This document shows, one piece after another, positions 27,943 to 40,385 of a stretch of 64,000 bases of DNA; position 1 is the first letter of the stretch, and the number at the start of each line of letters is the position of its first letter. The notes beneath the pieces are model-generated. The model saw nothing but the letters and a program-made list of their open reading frames with translations, was not told the origin of the DNA and searched no databases. This stretch comes from Rhododendron vialii (Eukaryota > Streptophyta > Magnoliopsida > Ericales > Ericaceae): positions 31,646,501-31,710,500 of the forward strand of contig NC_080559.1 of assembly GCF_030253575.1 (NCBI RefSeq). Reading direction: 5' to 3'. Made by a program: the position numbers and the translations under genes.

Positions 27943-27962
27943 CTCTCTCCCCCCTTGAAATG

Positions 27963-27989
27963 TCTCTCCCTCTCTCTCTCTCTCTCCTC
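27963..27989. repeat. CT/GA microsatellite in the BRIP leader
   Basis: A (CT)n tract ((GA)n in the sense of the gene) lies 20-45 nt before the start codon, probably in the 5' UTR. Confidence 0.8.
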
Positions 27990-29005
27990 TACATGTATGC
28001 GAATTGCGAAATGTTACTGTGAACGTGAGACAACAAATGTGTGTCGTGAAAAATTTGTAAATTTTTATTTATAGTTGAGAAGTTATGAGATGTTTTCATT
28101 AGGGAATAAATTATTGAGAAATGTCAAATTGTTTCTACTAATGAATAAATTGTTGATAGGTTTTTAAGTAGAACTACTATAATAAAAACAGTTTTTGTTA
28201 GTAAAAATGAGATGGTAAAATGCTGAAACTTTTTTGTAAGTGAAATCGAGATACTCCGTAGTAAAATACGTTAAGTTTTTGGTGTTTTTTGTTAGTGAAA
28301 ACGGGGCCAAAGTTGTCTTCTTGTGGAGCTCGTAAAGTCACGGCTTCGCGGGGAGCTTATTAGGCCTGGCCTAGTGTGTTAAACGAGTCGAATCGAGTTT
28401 CGTATGTTCAGATTTGTGTGTTACACTGCCTATTTCAAAAAAATTGTCCGATTCACAAAATTGAAAACTTAATAATAATGTAATTTTATTAAAAATTCCG
28501 GACTTCTTTTTTTCTATAGATTGAAAGAACTCATCGTACATTGATATTCGACAATTTAACAGAAAAAACTTGAACTTTTATTTACAAGAATTATTATATC
28601 TAAGTTCTCGTTTTGCATACCAAACAATCCTTAGAACTGAAGTAGTTATTCTTTAGTCACAAAACTCTCGTATAAAATTCATAATCCCTCTACCGTGTTT
28701 TTCCTTGGACACGAGGATTAAATTACACGACTCCTTACCAAATTGCACAGAGCAACAAGAGCACCTTCCAGGAAGGTAGTAAAATAAAAACCAAACTACT
28801 ACATTTGAAGAATAAGCAAAATACTAGTAGTATTTTGTTTGTTAGAAAATCAATTATGCACATATGCCCAAACATTTCAACATAATCATAACTATTCTGA
28901 TCATATACAACATACATCAGCTCCTAAACACCCCCACAAACCCCAGCTTGTAATATGAGATAAAGAACTCGTAAAAATTCCACAAATTTGTTGATGTTTG
29001 GTCGT
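27990..29005. other. Spacer between the BRIP-type gene and the CYP89A array
   Basis: This is the upstream region of the BRIP-type gene and the downstream region of CYP89A copy A. It is AT-rich, with repeated GTTTTTGTTAGTGAAA-like segments around 28190-28310. No gene is seen. Confidence 0.5.
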
Positions 29006-30525
29006 CTACATGTTTTGAGGAAGCTCTCTAGGAGATATGCTGGCCCGCAATGGATACTTCATTACAGTATTAAACTCCTTCTTCTCCGATAAATCAACGA
29101 TATCTCCTTCCACACTCGTCCATTCAAAATACCAAACCAAATTCACAACGAAAAACTCCAAGTGAAGCAAAGCCAACCCCAGTGCCGGACAAATCCTCCT
29201 CCCTACCCCGAATGACATCATTTTGATCTCTCTACTTCCTGTTATATCAAACATAGCAGCCGCCTCACCACCATTGCCGCCGCCGCCGATTGTTTTAGTA
29301 AAGAATCTCTCAGGCTTGAACTTCATGGGTTCGTCCCACGCCTTTGGGTCCCACCCAATGTCCGCCACCATGACATTGACCATAGTATATCCTTGGGCAC
29401 TAGGGTTATCTCCAATTCCACGTCCTCGGTCACCGAGTGAGGCATTAAGAAGTGCGTTGGCGGGTGGCACCTAAGACCTTCCAAAACCACAGATTTTAAG
29501 TAGGACATTGATTGTAAATCCTTCTCCTTAATTACTATCATGTATGCTTTCTCATTATTCTCTGTAAGTTGGGGCCGGGGCGGTCGCCCCACAACCCCAT
29601 TAATCTCTTCATATAGCTTGGTTTGAACATGAGGGTACTTGACCAAATTGGCCATAATCCATTCCAGAGCGGTGGCGGTCGTATCTGTGCCTGTATTGAG
29701 AAACTCGCTGCAGAGGCTCACTATCCCATTCTCGTTCAATTTTCTCTTCTCATCCGGAAGCTCCAGGTCCAACAAACTGTCCACGTATGCCACGACACTC
29801 TCTTCTTTTTCTTCCCTTCTGCCTTGTCGTCGTCGTCTTTTAATAGCTTCCACCCGGGATCTTATGAAGGGGATCAATAAATCCTTTTGCTTCTGGCGCA
29901 GTTGTATGAGCTCCTTATTGTGATTGCGAAACACAATCTTATCTGAAAAATTGCCAGCCACAACCATAATTATCTGGCTGGCCATTCAACTATGTTAAAA
30001 TCTTATTTCTACGTCGTTTCGATGGTCCAAAAATACCAAAACATCGATACAAAAAAAAAAAAAAAGAGAGTTCAGAAAAAGGTTTTGAGGTTGAGGTGAG
30101 TTTTGAGGACCTGAGGGTGCTGTAGTGCACCCCTCACTACACTACACGGTATAGTACGGCGAGTGCACTGCAGCCACTTCCATTCCGAGTTTTGAACATG
30201 CCAAACACTTTACTTAAGCATAGGCCAGAAGTTGAGAAAAATAAGCCGACTCAATCTCCGTAGCACTTGGCGCTGAACCCTCTCAACTTCCTTGATTTGC
30301 TTTTCATCCAACCTCTCTCCAAAACATATGAACACCAAGAGGCTAAACATAGCGTAGTGAAAATGATCCACCGCCCTAACCCCCTCCTCCGCCGCGGACC
30401 AGGACTACCCAATGAGGCGGTCGATTAGGATTCCGAGGATTCACTGGCGGGCGGCGGAGTAAGTTTTGACGCGGGAGGGGTGGAGGATCTCCGATGTGAG
30501 GTTGCGGCGGAGGAGGCGCCACCTG

Positions 30526-31370
30526 TCAGAACATTTTAACTAAAATAAAATGATCATTTCAATATGATCTACGTATTATGAGACTTGGAAAAAAAATTGT
30601 TGTGCTAAAACGTAAGTATATTTGAAACGAGAATAAATTTTACACGGACCCTCCGTGTATACGGGAGGGTCCGCCGAACCAATTACATGAAGACAGCTCA
30701 GCTTTTGCAGCTTTGAGTAAAGACAAACGGCAATTTTTTTTTCATTTAGGATCCTATTGAACAGAAACTTGATTATAAGAGTCATAAAGACAAAATTTAA
30801 CTATGACACTTTAGAATAATATGATCAGAATAACAAGATCTTTGCACCGGTTCAAACGGATTGAAAATTGAAACACTTAACTTTTTAACCATATTTTTAA
30901 ATAAATAAATAATCTAAAAAATTATGCACTCTAATTTTTAATCCGTTTGAATTGGTGTGAAAATTTGATCATATTATTCTAAAGAAACATAATTAATTTT
31001 ATCTTTAGGGCTCTTATAATAAGATTTTCGTACCAATTCAAACGGATTAAAAATTAGAGTGTATAATTTTTTAGATTATTTATTTATTTAAAAATATGGT
31101 TAAAAAGTTAAATGTTTCAATTTTCAATCCGTTTGAACCGGTGCAAAAATTTTGTTATTCTGATCATATTATTTTAAAGTGTCATAGTTAAATTTTGTCT
31201 TTATGACTCAAATTTCTGTTCCATATGATTCTAAATAAAAAAAAAATTGCCGTTTGTCTTTACTAAAAGCTGCAAAAGCTGAGCTGTCTTCATGTAATTG
31301 GTTCGGCGGACCCTCCCGTATACACGGAGGGTCCGTGTAAAATTTATTCTCATTTGAAACATAGTTCTAC
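30526..31370 (-). mobile_element. Insertion in CYP89A-A exon 1, TSD CAGGTGGCG (gene sense)
   Basis: The exon is interrupted after Tyr-Gly-Pro-Arg-Trp-Arg. The 9-bp exon sequence CAGGTGGCG is present on both sides (31379-31371 and 30525-30517 on the - strand). Ends read GTAGAAC... and, reverse complemented, TCAGAAC..., a weak inverted repeat. Without the nested fold-back at 30629-31351 and one copy of its TSD, the original insert was only 113 bp. A 9-bp duplication suggests a Mutator-like origin. The duplicated bases contain AG/GT, so exact removal of the insert by splicing is formally possible. Confidence 0.8.
30629..31351. mobile_element. Nested fold-back element (723 bp), TSD ATTTGAAAC
   Basis: This is a near-perfect palindrome of two roughly 350-bp arms: GAGAATAAATTTTACACGG... 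at the left and ...CCGTGTAAAATTTATTCTC at the right. The 9-bp direct repeat ATTTGAAAC flanks it (30620-30628, 31352-31360). Its tip matches the 172-bp MITE at 35139, so both belong to one Mutator-like family. Confidence 0.93.
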
Positions 31371-31768
31371 CGCCACCTGGGGCCGTAGGAGGCGGAGCTG
31401 ATTTTTTGCTGGTTGTTCGTCTCGGTCTCGCTGGCAGCGAAGGACCTGGGTCGGTCGGAGAAGAAGTCGCCGTTTAGGACGAGTGCTTTGTGGGCGAGGG
31501 AGTGTGACCCGATGATGATGACCGGGCGAGACCCGATCCGGAGGGTGATGATGGGGCCGTATTTGGGGCGGAGGGAACGAAGGACGGATTCGAATTCGGA
31601 GTACGATTTTAAGAGCCATAGTAAGTCGCCGATTACTGGAACGTTGGTGGGTCCCGGTGGGAGGTTCTTCTTGCGGTGGGAAGTGGGAGGAGAGAAGACA
31701 AGGTTGAAGATGAGTTTTACGAGAGCTGAGATGCACAGGGAGATGAGTACAATGAACGAAGTCTCCAT

Positions 31769-32639
31769 TTGTATGTATGCATGTGTGTGTTTACCTCTGG
31801 TAAAGTATAAGTGACTGGTATTTATAAGACATGAAATCATGACACGACACGACACGACACGAACAAGACATGACACGACATGATGTTCCCGAATTGTATC
31901 TTAACGATAAAATAATCGGATGATGCTTTAGTAGTAGGTGCTAGCCTTGTAGAAAAAAAGGCAAAATAAAGGAGTGTATAGGCCAAAGAGACAGAGGGAT
32001 CCACAAACCAGGTTACTATACTAATGTTGTTTTTGTTTTCTCCTTCGAACAAAGTGGTTTTGGTTTGGAACTTAAGTGTTTACTTCATCTTAAGGTCGGT
32101 TCGGTTTTTCTTGTCAACAACTTTTGGGGTCACCTCATCCCCACGCGTAAGCGAATGAAACGCCGTGGGAGAGACTGTAGGGATTAGTTCGAGGTGCGCC
32201 CTAGCTGACCCGGAATATCTTGCATTACAAAAAAGAAGAAGTTGAAGAATGAGTTTATTACACTGATAATGAGTATAACCAGAGATCAAAAAACAAATAC
32301 TAGGAGTACTACTTTAATATTTCGCTCAATGATCACAGAGTCATCCTGTACATTTTATTATTATCATTAACAACGAGTTTGGACAATTTTATTACGAATT
32401 TTTTCGCGCTGGCGTTTTTGATTGTTTCCTCTTGATTCTTACGAGATTGGGGTATAAACTTCAAATCATATTTCTTATCTACATGAGAAGAATCCGGAAA
32501 TTATAAAATCTTAGACCCAAAGTATAAAATAAAAAAAATCATATAAAACAACGAAAAAGACCAAAAAAGATAATAAACCGTAACAGTATATCTACATGAG
32601 TTCTTAGTGTACGTATAAATTATACGCGAATATACAAAT
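31769..32639. other. Upstream region of CYP89A-A
   Basis: A pentamer-like repeat (ACACG/ACATG, about 31836-31882) lies roughly 70-115 nt before the ATG of copy A. The rest is AT-rich spacer without a recognised gene. Confidence 0.5.
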
Positions 32640-33624
32640 TAGGGGTGATACCGGTCCGGTTTCGACCGGTTTGGGTGTATTTTTCGGTCGAAACCGGTTA
32701 TCCGGTTTGAGATTTTTAGAAACCGGAACCGGTTGAGATAAACCGGTCCGGTTTCGACCGGTTTATCCGGTTTTCATTCATGAGCCATATTTTTGGCCCA
32801 ACACATCAAAAAATTCACAATTCAACCCATAAAATATCAACTAAAAATCTATAATTCAACCCTTTTTTTTGGACCCAACAAAAATGATCAATTTTGAGCT
32901 CAATACATAAAAAAAAAACCCGTAAAAACATAATTAAGACCATAAAAATAGTTTTTATATAATAAATATATTTATTAGACCAATATACACCACAAAATAT
33001 CAACCAAAAACCCATAATTCAACCCCTCCCCTATGTTTATATATATATATATATATATCAGTCAGGTTCCGGTGAGGGATCCCTTATTTTTTTTAAATGC
33101 GGGGCTTTCCTTCCCGATTGAATTTCGATGATCCGAGCCGCTCAAAGTGATCAGAACGTGATTTTAAGGGTCCCCGCGAGAAATCAGCAAAAAAAATGAC
33201 CGGGAAGGGCTTCATCCGAGTAGTTTTCATTGAACGGTTCAAAAAAAACTGCTCGGATGAAGCCCTTCCCGGTCATTTTTTTTGCTGATTTCTTGCGGGG
33301 ACTCTTAAAATCACGTTCTGCACACATTGAACGGTTCGGATTTTCAAAATTTGATCGGGAAATGAAAGTCCCGCATTTTAACAAAGTGAGGGATCCCTCA
33401 CTTGATAATTTGTGATATATATATATATATATGTATATTTATACATATATATAACCGGTCCGGTTTCAACCGGTTTTTAAAACACATAAACCGGATCGAA
33501 ATTATTTTTTCGGTTTATTTTATAAACCGGAACCGGATCGAAATTATTCAACCGGTTTAAAAAATTCGATCCGATCCAGTTTTTCCGATTTTGATCGATT
33601 TTCCGGTTTCGAGTAACAGCCCTA
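32640..33624. mobile_element. Non-autonomous hAT element (985 bp), TSD ATACAAAT
   Basis: The ends are TAGGGGTGATAC and, reverse complemented, TAGGGCTGTTAC. A perfect 8-bp duplication ATACAAAT flanks it (32632-32639, 33625-33632). Both ends are packed with AACCGGTCCGGTTT-type palindromes. No transposase is present. A fold-back element sits in a TA run in its middle. Confidence 0.93.
33059..33410. mobile_element. Fold-back element inserted in a (TA)n run, copy 1
   Basis: An imperfect palindrome: GTGAGGGATCCCT at both ends, TGATCCGAGCCGCTCAA..GATCAGAACGTGATTTTAA in the left arm and its inverse in the right, with GAAGGGCTTCATCCGAG at the apex. TA runs flank both sides (about 33041-33058 and 33415-33432). 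It is related to 38191-38537. Confidence 0.85.
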
Positions 33625-35138
33625 ATACAAATACACCATCAAGAATTAGTAAAAATAAACACAAGCCCACTTGCCGTACCCTACAAAAAAAATAATAAGG
33701 AAAATGAGCATTGTGATTAAATTCGTTCCATCTTAGAATTAGAGTTGACTAGTTTTGACGAAGCCCTCCAGGGGATACGTGGGCTCGCAATGGATGCTTC
33801 ATAACAGTAATAAACTCGTGTTTGATCCCCAATAGATCAACCGTATCCCCTTTTACAGCACTCCATTCAAAATACCAAACCAAATTTGCCACGAAAAACT
33901 CCAAGTGAAGCAACCCCAAGCGAGCTGCTGGACAAATCCTCCTCCCTGTCCCAAAAGGCATCATTTTGATCTCCCTTCTTCCTGTTATATCAAACAAATC
34001 TTCTGTCGCACTATCGCCACTATTAGTAGTACTATTAATAAAGAATCTCTCAGGCTTGAACTCCATAGGTTCGTCCCACACATTTGGGTCGCATCCAATG
34101 TCCGCCACCAAGAAATTGACCATAGCACCCTTGGGCCTCCAATTCGACGTCCTTGGTCACCGCGTGGTTCAACAATACGTGTGAAGGTGGGTGGCGCCTA
34201 AGGCCTTCTAAGACCACAGATTTTAAGTAGTACATCCTTCCTAAATCCTCCTCCTTTATCATTACCATGACTTCTTTCTCGTTCTTCCCTTCGAGTTGGG
34301 GCGATGGGCCCACAATGCCATGGATTTCTTCATATAACTTGGTTTGAACACGAGGGTACTTGACCAAATTGGCCATGATCCATTGCAAAGCAGTGGTGGT
34401 CGTATCGGTGCCTGCGCCGAGGAACTCGCTGCAAAGGCTCACCATCTCCTTCTCGTTGAGCTTTCTCTCGCCTTCCGGCAGCTTCAGATTCACCAATGTG
34501 TCCGCGTATGCCACCACATACTCTCTTCCAAGTTCGATTTCCTCCCTTCGTTGTTTAACGACTTCCATTCGTGATCTGATAAGAGGGATCAATACATCTT
34601 CTTTACTCTGTTGCAGTTGCATGAGCTCCTGCCAACGATCGCGAAACAATATTTTACCTAAAAAAAATGCATCCACAACCAATAAGATCCTAGTTAAAAA
34701 CTTAAACACTGTGCGTAAGTAAAATGTATACAGAAGTATGTGAAAATGTTATGACGGAAAATCTTATTTACGGAGTCTTTATAAATAAGATTTAATGAGC
34801 TAAATTTCGTGCGTCTAAATGTGTTTTGGACGGTTTATATTAAAAATAAATTATTACCGTTAAAAGATATTTATTACCGGTAATAGTTTAATCTCAATCA
34901 TTAATTGTCAAAACGAACGGATGTGATTGTGCGACTCTGTGAATATCCTATCCACGTAGCCGCCCTAAGTCAATCTCTTATACGAAATGTAAATACTTCG
35001 GCATCATGTGGTTTGTTACTGTTGTCCAGTCTATTATTAGCCTGATGGCTTCTCTATCCTCACTTCCAAAAGCAAAACAGAAGAATCCGTTCCAAATAGT
35101 ATGAGAATAATACTTTCTCTCTCCTCTGTTTTCTTCAA

Positions 35139-35310
35139 TAGAATAAATTTTTTACACTGTCGGTGTAAATATTTATTTCTTTTAAATTAATTGCATTACG
35201 ATCCGTGTCAAAACAGTGGTCCTAATTAATAAAAATATGACGACGTGGCGCAATATAATTAATTTGAAAAAAATAAATGTTTACACCGACGATGTAAAGA
35301 ATTTATTCTC
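35139..35310. mobile_element. Mutator-like MITE (172 bp), TSD TTTCTTCAA
   Basis: The ends are TAGAATAAATTTTTTACAC and, reverse complemented, GAGAATAAATTCTTTACAT. A perfect 9-bp duplication TTTCTTCAA flanks it (35130-35138, 35311-35319). It lies in the intron of CYP89A-B and has the same tip as the fold-back nested in copy A. Confidence 0.9.
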
Positions 35311-35369
35311 TTTCTTCAACTAACAAGCCTTTGAGTTCCAATTTCAAGACTTGAAACCCCCACCTGATC

Positions 35370-35740
35370 GGACGCGGAGGGCTGTTGTGCCCATTTATGG
35401 GGCCACTCCAGTCTCGCTCTGATAATCGAAATCGTTCACTTTGTAGAGCTCATCAAGTAGAACTATTATGCAAAAAATTAGCTTAATTGGATATCATTAA
35501 ATGCCTGATCAGAGCTTATATAACTCTCGGTCCATGGGTTACCGTGGATTTGATCCAGTGTTTCGGATCCATTCTTTTTAAAATAAAAAGGTTTCGATCA
35601 GGCACTTAATGATATCCAATTAAGCTGATTTTTTGCATAATTGTTCTACTCGACAAGCTCTACAAAGTGAACGATTCCGATCATCAGAACGAGACCGGAG
35701 TGAGCCCATAAATGGGAACAGCAGCCCCCCGCTTCCCCAC
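35370..35740. mobile_element. Fold-back element in the intron of CYP89A-B
   Basis: Two arms of about 140 bp are inverted copies: CCCATTTATGGG, TCGTTCACTTTGTAGAGCT, TTGGATATCATTAA and GCCTGATC in the left arm recur reverse complemented in the right. The spacer is about 75 bp. No clear target duplication was found. Confidence 0.85.
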
Positions 35741-36785
35741 CTGATCTCTCCTTTGATATGACAATCTGAGATAGTGGAAACAATTCCGTGTCCTGCCATG
35801 CCAGTCGCCGAGATCCACCTTGCCGTTAAGCCCAAATTAAAACCGGATCCACCCAAGAGAGAACCCGACGGAAAAAAGACAAAGCAGGTGAACGAGAAGC
35901 CGGACCGGAGATGGAGCAAGAAAGGTAAGGGAAGATAGACTCAAAGACAGAAAGGGAGAGGGGGAGGGAAAAAAGAAAGGGGGAGAGGGGGACGGAAGGG
36001 GGCAGGCGACGGCGCCTGCAACAACTATTCAGCAGTTACGTGATAAGATCCGTTTCTTTTAGAGAAGAAGCGAAACACTTACCAAGCATGGGAAAAAAGT
36101 TGAGCACGTCGAACCGTCTTACGCTCACTAGCAATTGGCGCTGAACCCTCTCAACTTCCCTGATTTGCTCCTCATCTAAGTTGTCCCCGAAACACATATA
36201 TACCAAAAGGCAAAACACAGCGTGCTGAAAATGATCCACCACCCTAACCCCCTCCGAGGCCGAGTGGGGCTCCGAAACAAGGCGGTTAAAGAGGATTGCC
36301 AGGGCCCACTGGCGGGCGGGGGAGTAGGATCTGGCGCGGGAGGGGTGGAGGATCTCAGCTGTCAGGTTCCGGCGGAGGAGGCGCCACGTGGGGCCGTATC
36401 CGGTCCAGCTGATGTTGTGCCGGTGGTTGCTGATGATTTTTCCAGCGGCGAGGGCCTCGGGTCGGTCCGCGAAGATGGCGCCGTTCTGGACGAGGGCTCG
36501 GTAGGCCAAGGTGGGGTTCCCGATGAAGATGGCCGGACGAGACCCGACCCAGAGAGTGAAGATGGGGCCGTATTTGGTCCGGAGGGAACGAAGGGTTGAT
36601 GGGAATTCGGAGAATGGTGTGCGGAGCCATAGTAAGTTGCCGATAATTGGAACGGTGGGGGGTCCCGGCGGGAGTTTCTTTTGGTGGCCAGAAGTGGAGA
36701 GAGGGAGGATTATGTTGAACATGGTTTTGATCATAGCTGAGATGCACAGGGAGATGAGGACTATGATGATCAACCAGGTTTCCAT

Positions 36786-38537
<1,752 letters not shown>

Positions 38538-38574
<37 letters not shown>
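38538..38574. repeat. (TA)n microsatellite, right part
   Basis: Continuation of the TA tract on the other side of the fold-back element. Confidence 0.95.
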
Positions 38575-38579
<5 letters not shown>

Positions 38580-39548
38580 TATTAAATACAGTTACTATGT
38601 CATTTCTTTTAACGAAAGTTACTATGTCATTCATATTTATACATTTGCAATGCAAACCTTGAATAGTAATACTGTTTATTATCTTCCGGGGACACTCTTT
38701 TAGTATTTCTCACATGTTTAATTTTAAAATTCGGCACCTCTTTCAACAAAATCCAAGTTCCACCTTTGGGAACTACATAAAAGAGGAGAATATTATTTTT
38801 CAAGAAGCCTTCTAGGGGAGATGTGGGCCCGAAATATTTTATGACGGTAATAAACTCCTGCTTCTCCGATAGATCAATAGTATTTTCCCTCCTACGATCT
38901 TCCATTCAAAATACCAAACCAAATTTGCCACGAAAAGCTCCAAGTGAAGCAAAGCCCAGCCAGTTGCCGTACAAATCCTCCTTCCTGCCCCAAACGGCAT
39001 CATTTTGATCTCCCTACTTCCCGTTATATCAAATAAATCTATTGCCTCACCGTTGCCGCTACTAGTATTAATAAAGAACCTCTCAGGTTTGAACACCAAA
39101 GGTTCGTCCCACACCTTTGGGTCGCACCCAATGTCCGCCACCAAGAAATTGACTAGAGCATCCTTGGGAACTAGGTAACCCCCCAATTCGACGTCCTTGG
39201 TCACTGTGTGGGGCAGAACGAAGTGCGAAGGTGGGTGGCGCCTAAGGCCTTCTAAAACCACAGATTTTAAGTACGGCATCCTTTGTAAATCCTCCTCTTT
39301 TAAAATTACCATTTCTTTCTCGTTCTTCTCTCTGAGTTGGGGCAATGGGCTCACAATGCCATTGATCTCTTCGTACAGCTTGGTTTGAACATGAGGGTAC
39401 TTGACCAAATTGGCCATGATCCATTGCAATGCAATGGAGGTCGTATCGGTTCCTCCGTTGAGAAACTCACTGCAAAGGCTCACCATCTCTTTCTCGTTGA
39501 GCTTAATTTCTCTTCTCTTTCGGAAGCTCCAGATCCACCAGCGTGTGA

Positions 39549-39742
39549 TAGGAATGGCAAACGTACCCGCCCCGCCCCGAACAGGGCGGGGTTTTCACTC
39601 CATTTTCCGGTGTCGGGTCGGGGTTGAGGTAAAATTTCCCAAACCCACCCGGGTTCGGGTGAAAGTATCCCGCCCCGAACCCGCCCCGAAACTACCCACC
39701 CGAAACTACCCGACCCGGCGAGCTCGCGCGGGTGTGTGTCTA

Positions 39743-39784
<42 letters not shown>

Positions 39785-40385
39785 GTATATATATATGTAT
39801 ATGTATATATATATGTATATGTATATATATATGTATATGTATTTATATATGTATATGTATATATATATGTATATGTATTTATTTGTATATGTATATATAC
39901 TTATATACATGTCCTTTAATTTTTTTAGCATTAATCCAAAAAACAATATCTCTTTACTGTCAAATAGTCTAATCAAATTTAAAAAAGAAATAAAAATTGA
40001 TATGTATTGGTGTTTAGTGGATTTTTTTAAAAGTTTTCTTCAAATATTTATAATAAATCCTACACATAAAGAAATGGAATGAAGTTTCTAAAATACTGAT
40101 TGCAATTAAAAGTTTAGATAAAATCGCGATACCAAAAGAAACATAAATAATTTCAAATTTTTTATTTTTATTTTGCATTTTTTTAATTTTTTACTTATAT
40201 TTTAATTTTTTTAATTTTTATGGGACGGGGCGGGGCGGGTAAACCCGTTCCCCGATTGGGGCGGGGACGGAGGTACCCCAAAAAACCCGGTCGGGGTCGG
40301 GGCGGGGCCGGGGGTGGGTAATGATTTTCAAGTCAAGGTCGGGGTATGCAAAAACCCGCCCCACCCCGCCCCGTTGCCACTCCTA
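39549..40385. mobile_element. Non-autonomous hAT element inside CYP89A-C exon 2
   Basis: The ends are TAGGAATGGCAAAC and, reverse complemented, TAGGAGTGGCAACG. The 8-mers AGCGTGTG (39540-39547) and AGCATGTC (40386-40393) flank it; siblings read AGGTGTCC here, so the duplication has drifted. The ends carry CCCGCCCCG-rich strings like those of the hAT in AlaRS. No transposase; the middle is AT-rich with a TATATG microsatellite. Confidence 0.87.
39748..39900. repeat. TA / TATATG microsatellite
   Basis: A (TA)n run followed by about ten TATATATATGTA-like units inside the hAT element. It gives long artificial Tyr-Ile frames. Confidence 0.95.

Larger units (their letters stand above)
29006..31768 (-). 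pseudogene. CYP89A: CYP89A copy A, pseudogene with insertion in exon 1
   Basis: Exon 1 begins at ATG 31768 ([18 protein letters not shown], membrane anchor; LPPGPTNVPVIGDL, proline hinge) and is split at 31370/30526 by an 845-bp insertion. It resumes with [12 protein letters not shown]. Exon 2 (29942-29006) carries NTGTDTTATALEW (I-helix), [13 protein letters not shown] and the heme loop [11 protein letters not shown]. Damage seen: a TAG codon at 30417-30415 where siblings have Glu, loss of the exon 1 donor (MLG/GT is now MLK), and a +2 frameshift near 29385 after LVPKD. The heme Cys is still present. It is the left end of the array and the most decayed full-length copy together with C. Confidence 0.9.
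33749..36785 (-). pseudogene. CYP89A: CYP89A copy B, one frameshift in exon 2
   Basis: Exon 1 (36785-36083, 703 nt) is complete: METWLIIIVLISLCISAMIK, the LPPGPPTVPIIGNL hinge, WRLLRRNLT and the end FFPMLG. Donor G/GTAAGT. Exon 2 (34657-33749) carries [28 protein letters not shown] and the heme loop PFGTGRRICPA. Compared with the siblings, 11 nt are missing near 34136 (the Tyr-Leu-Val part of 'GYLVPKG'), which shifts the frame before the PERF region. Everything else reads well, so the copy died recently, or the gap is a sequence error. The intron (1425 nt) contains two MITE-like elements. Confidence 0.88.

Noticed and set aside
39732-40082. Tyr-Met-Tyr-Ile repeat frame
   Set aside because: Translation of the TATATG microsatellite within the hAT element.
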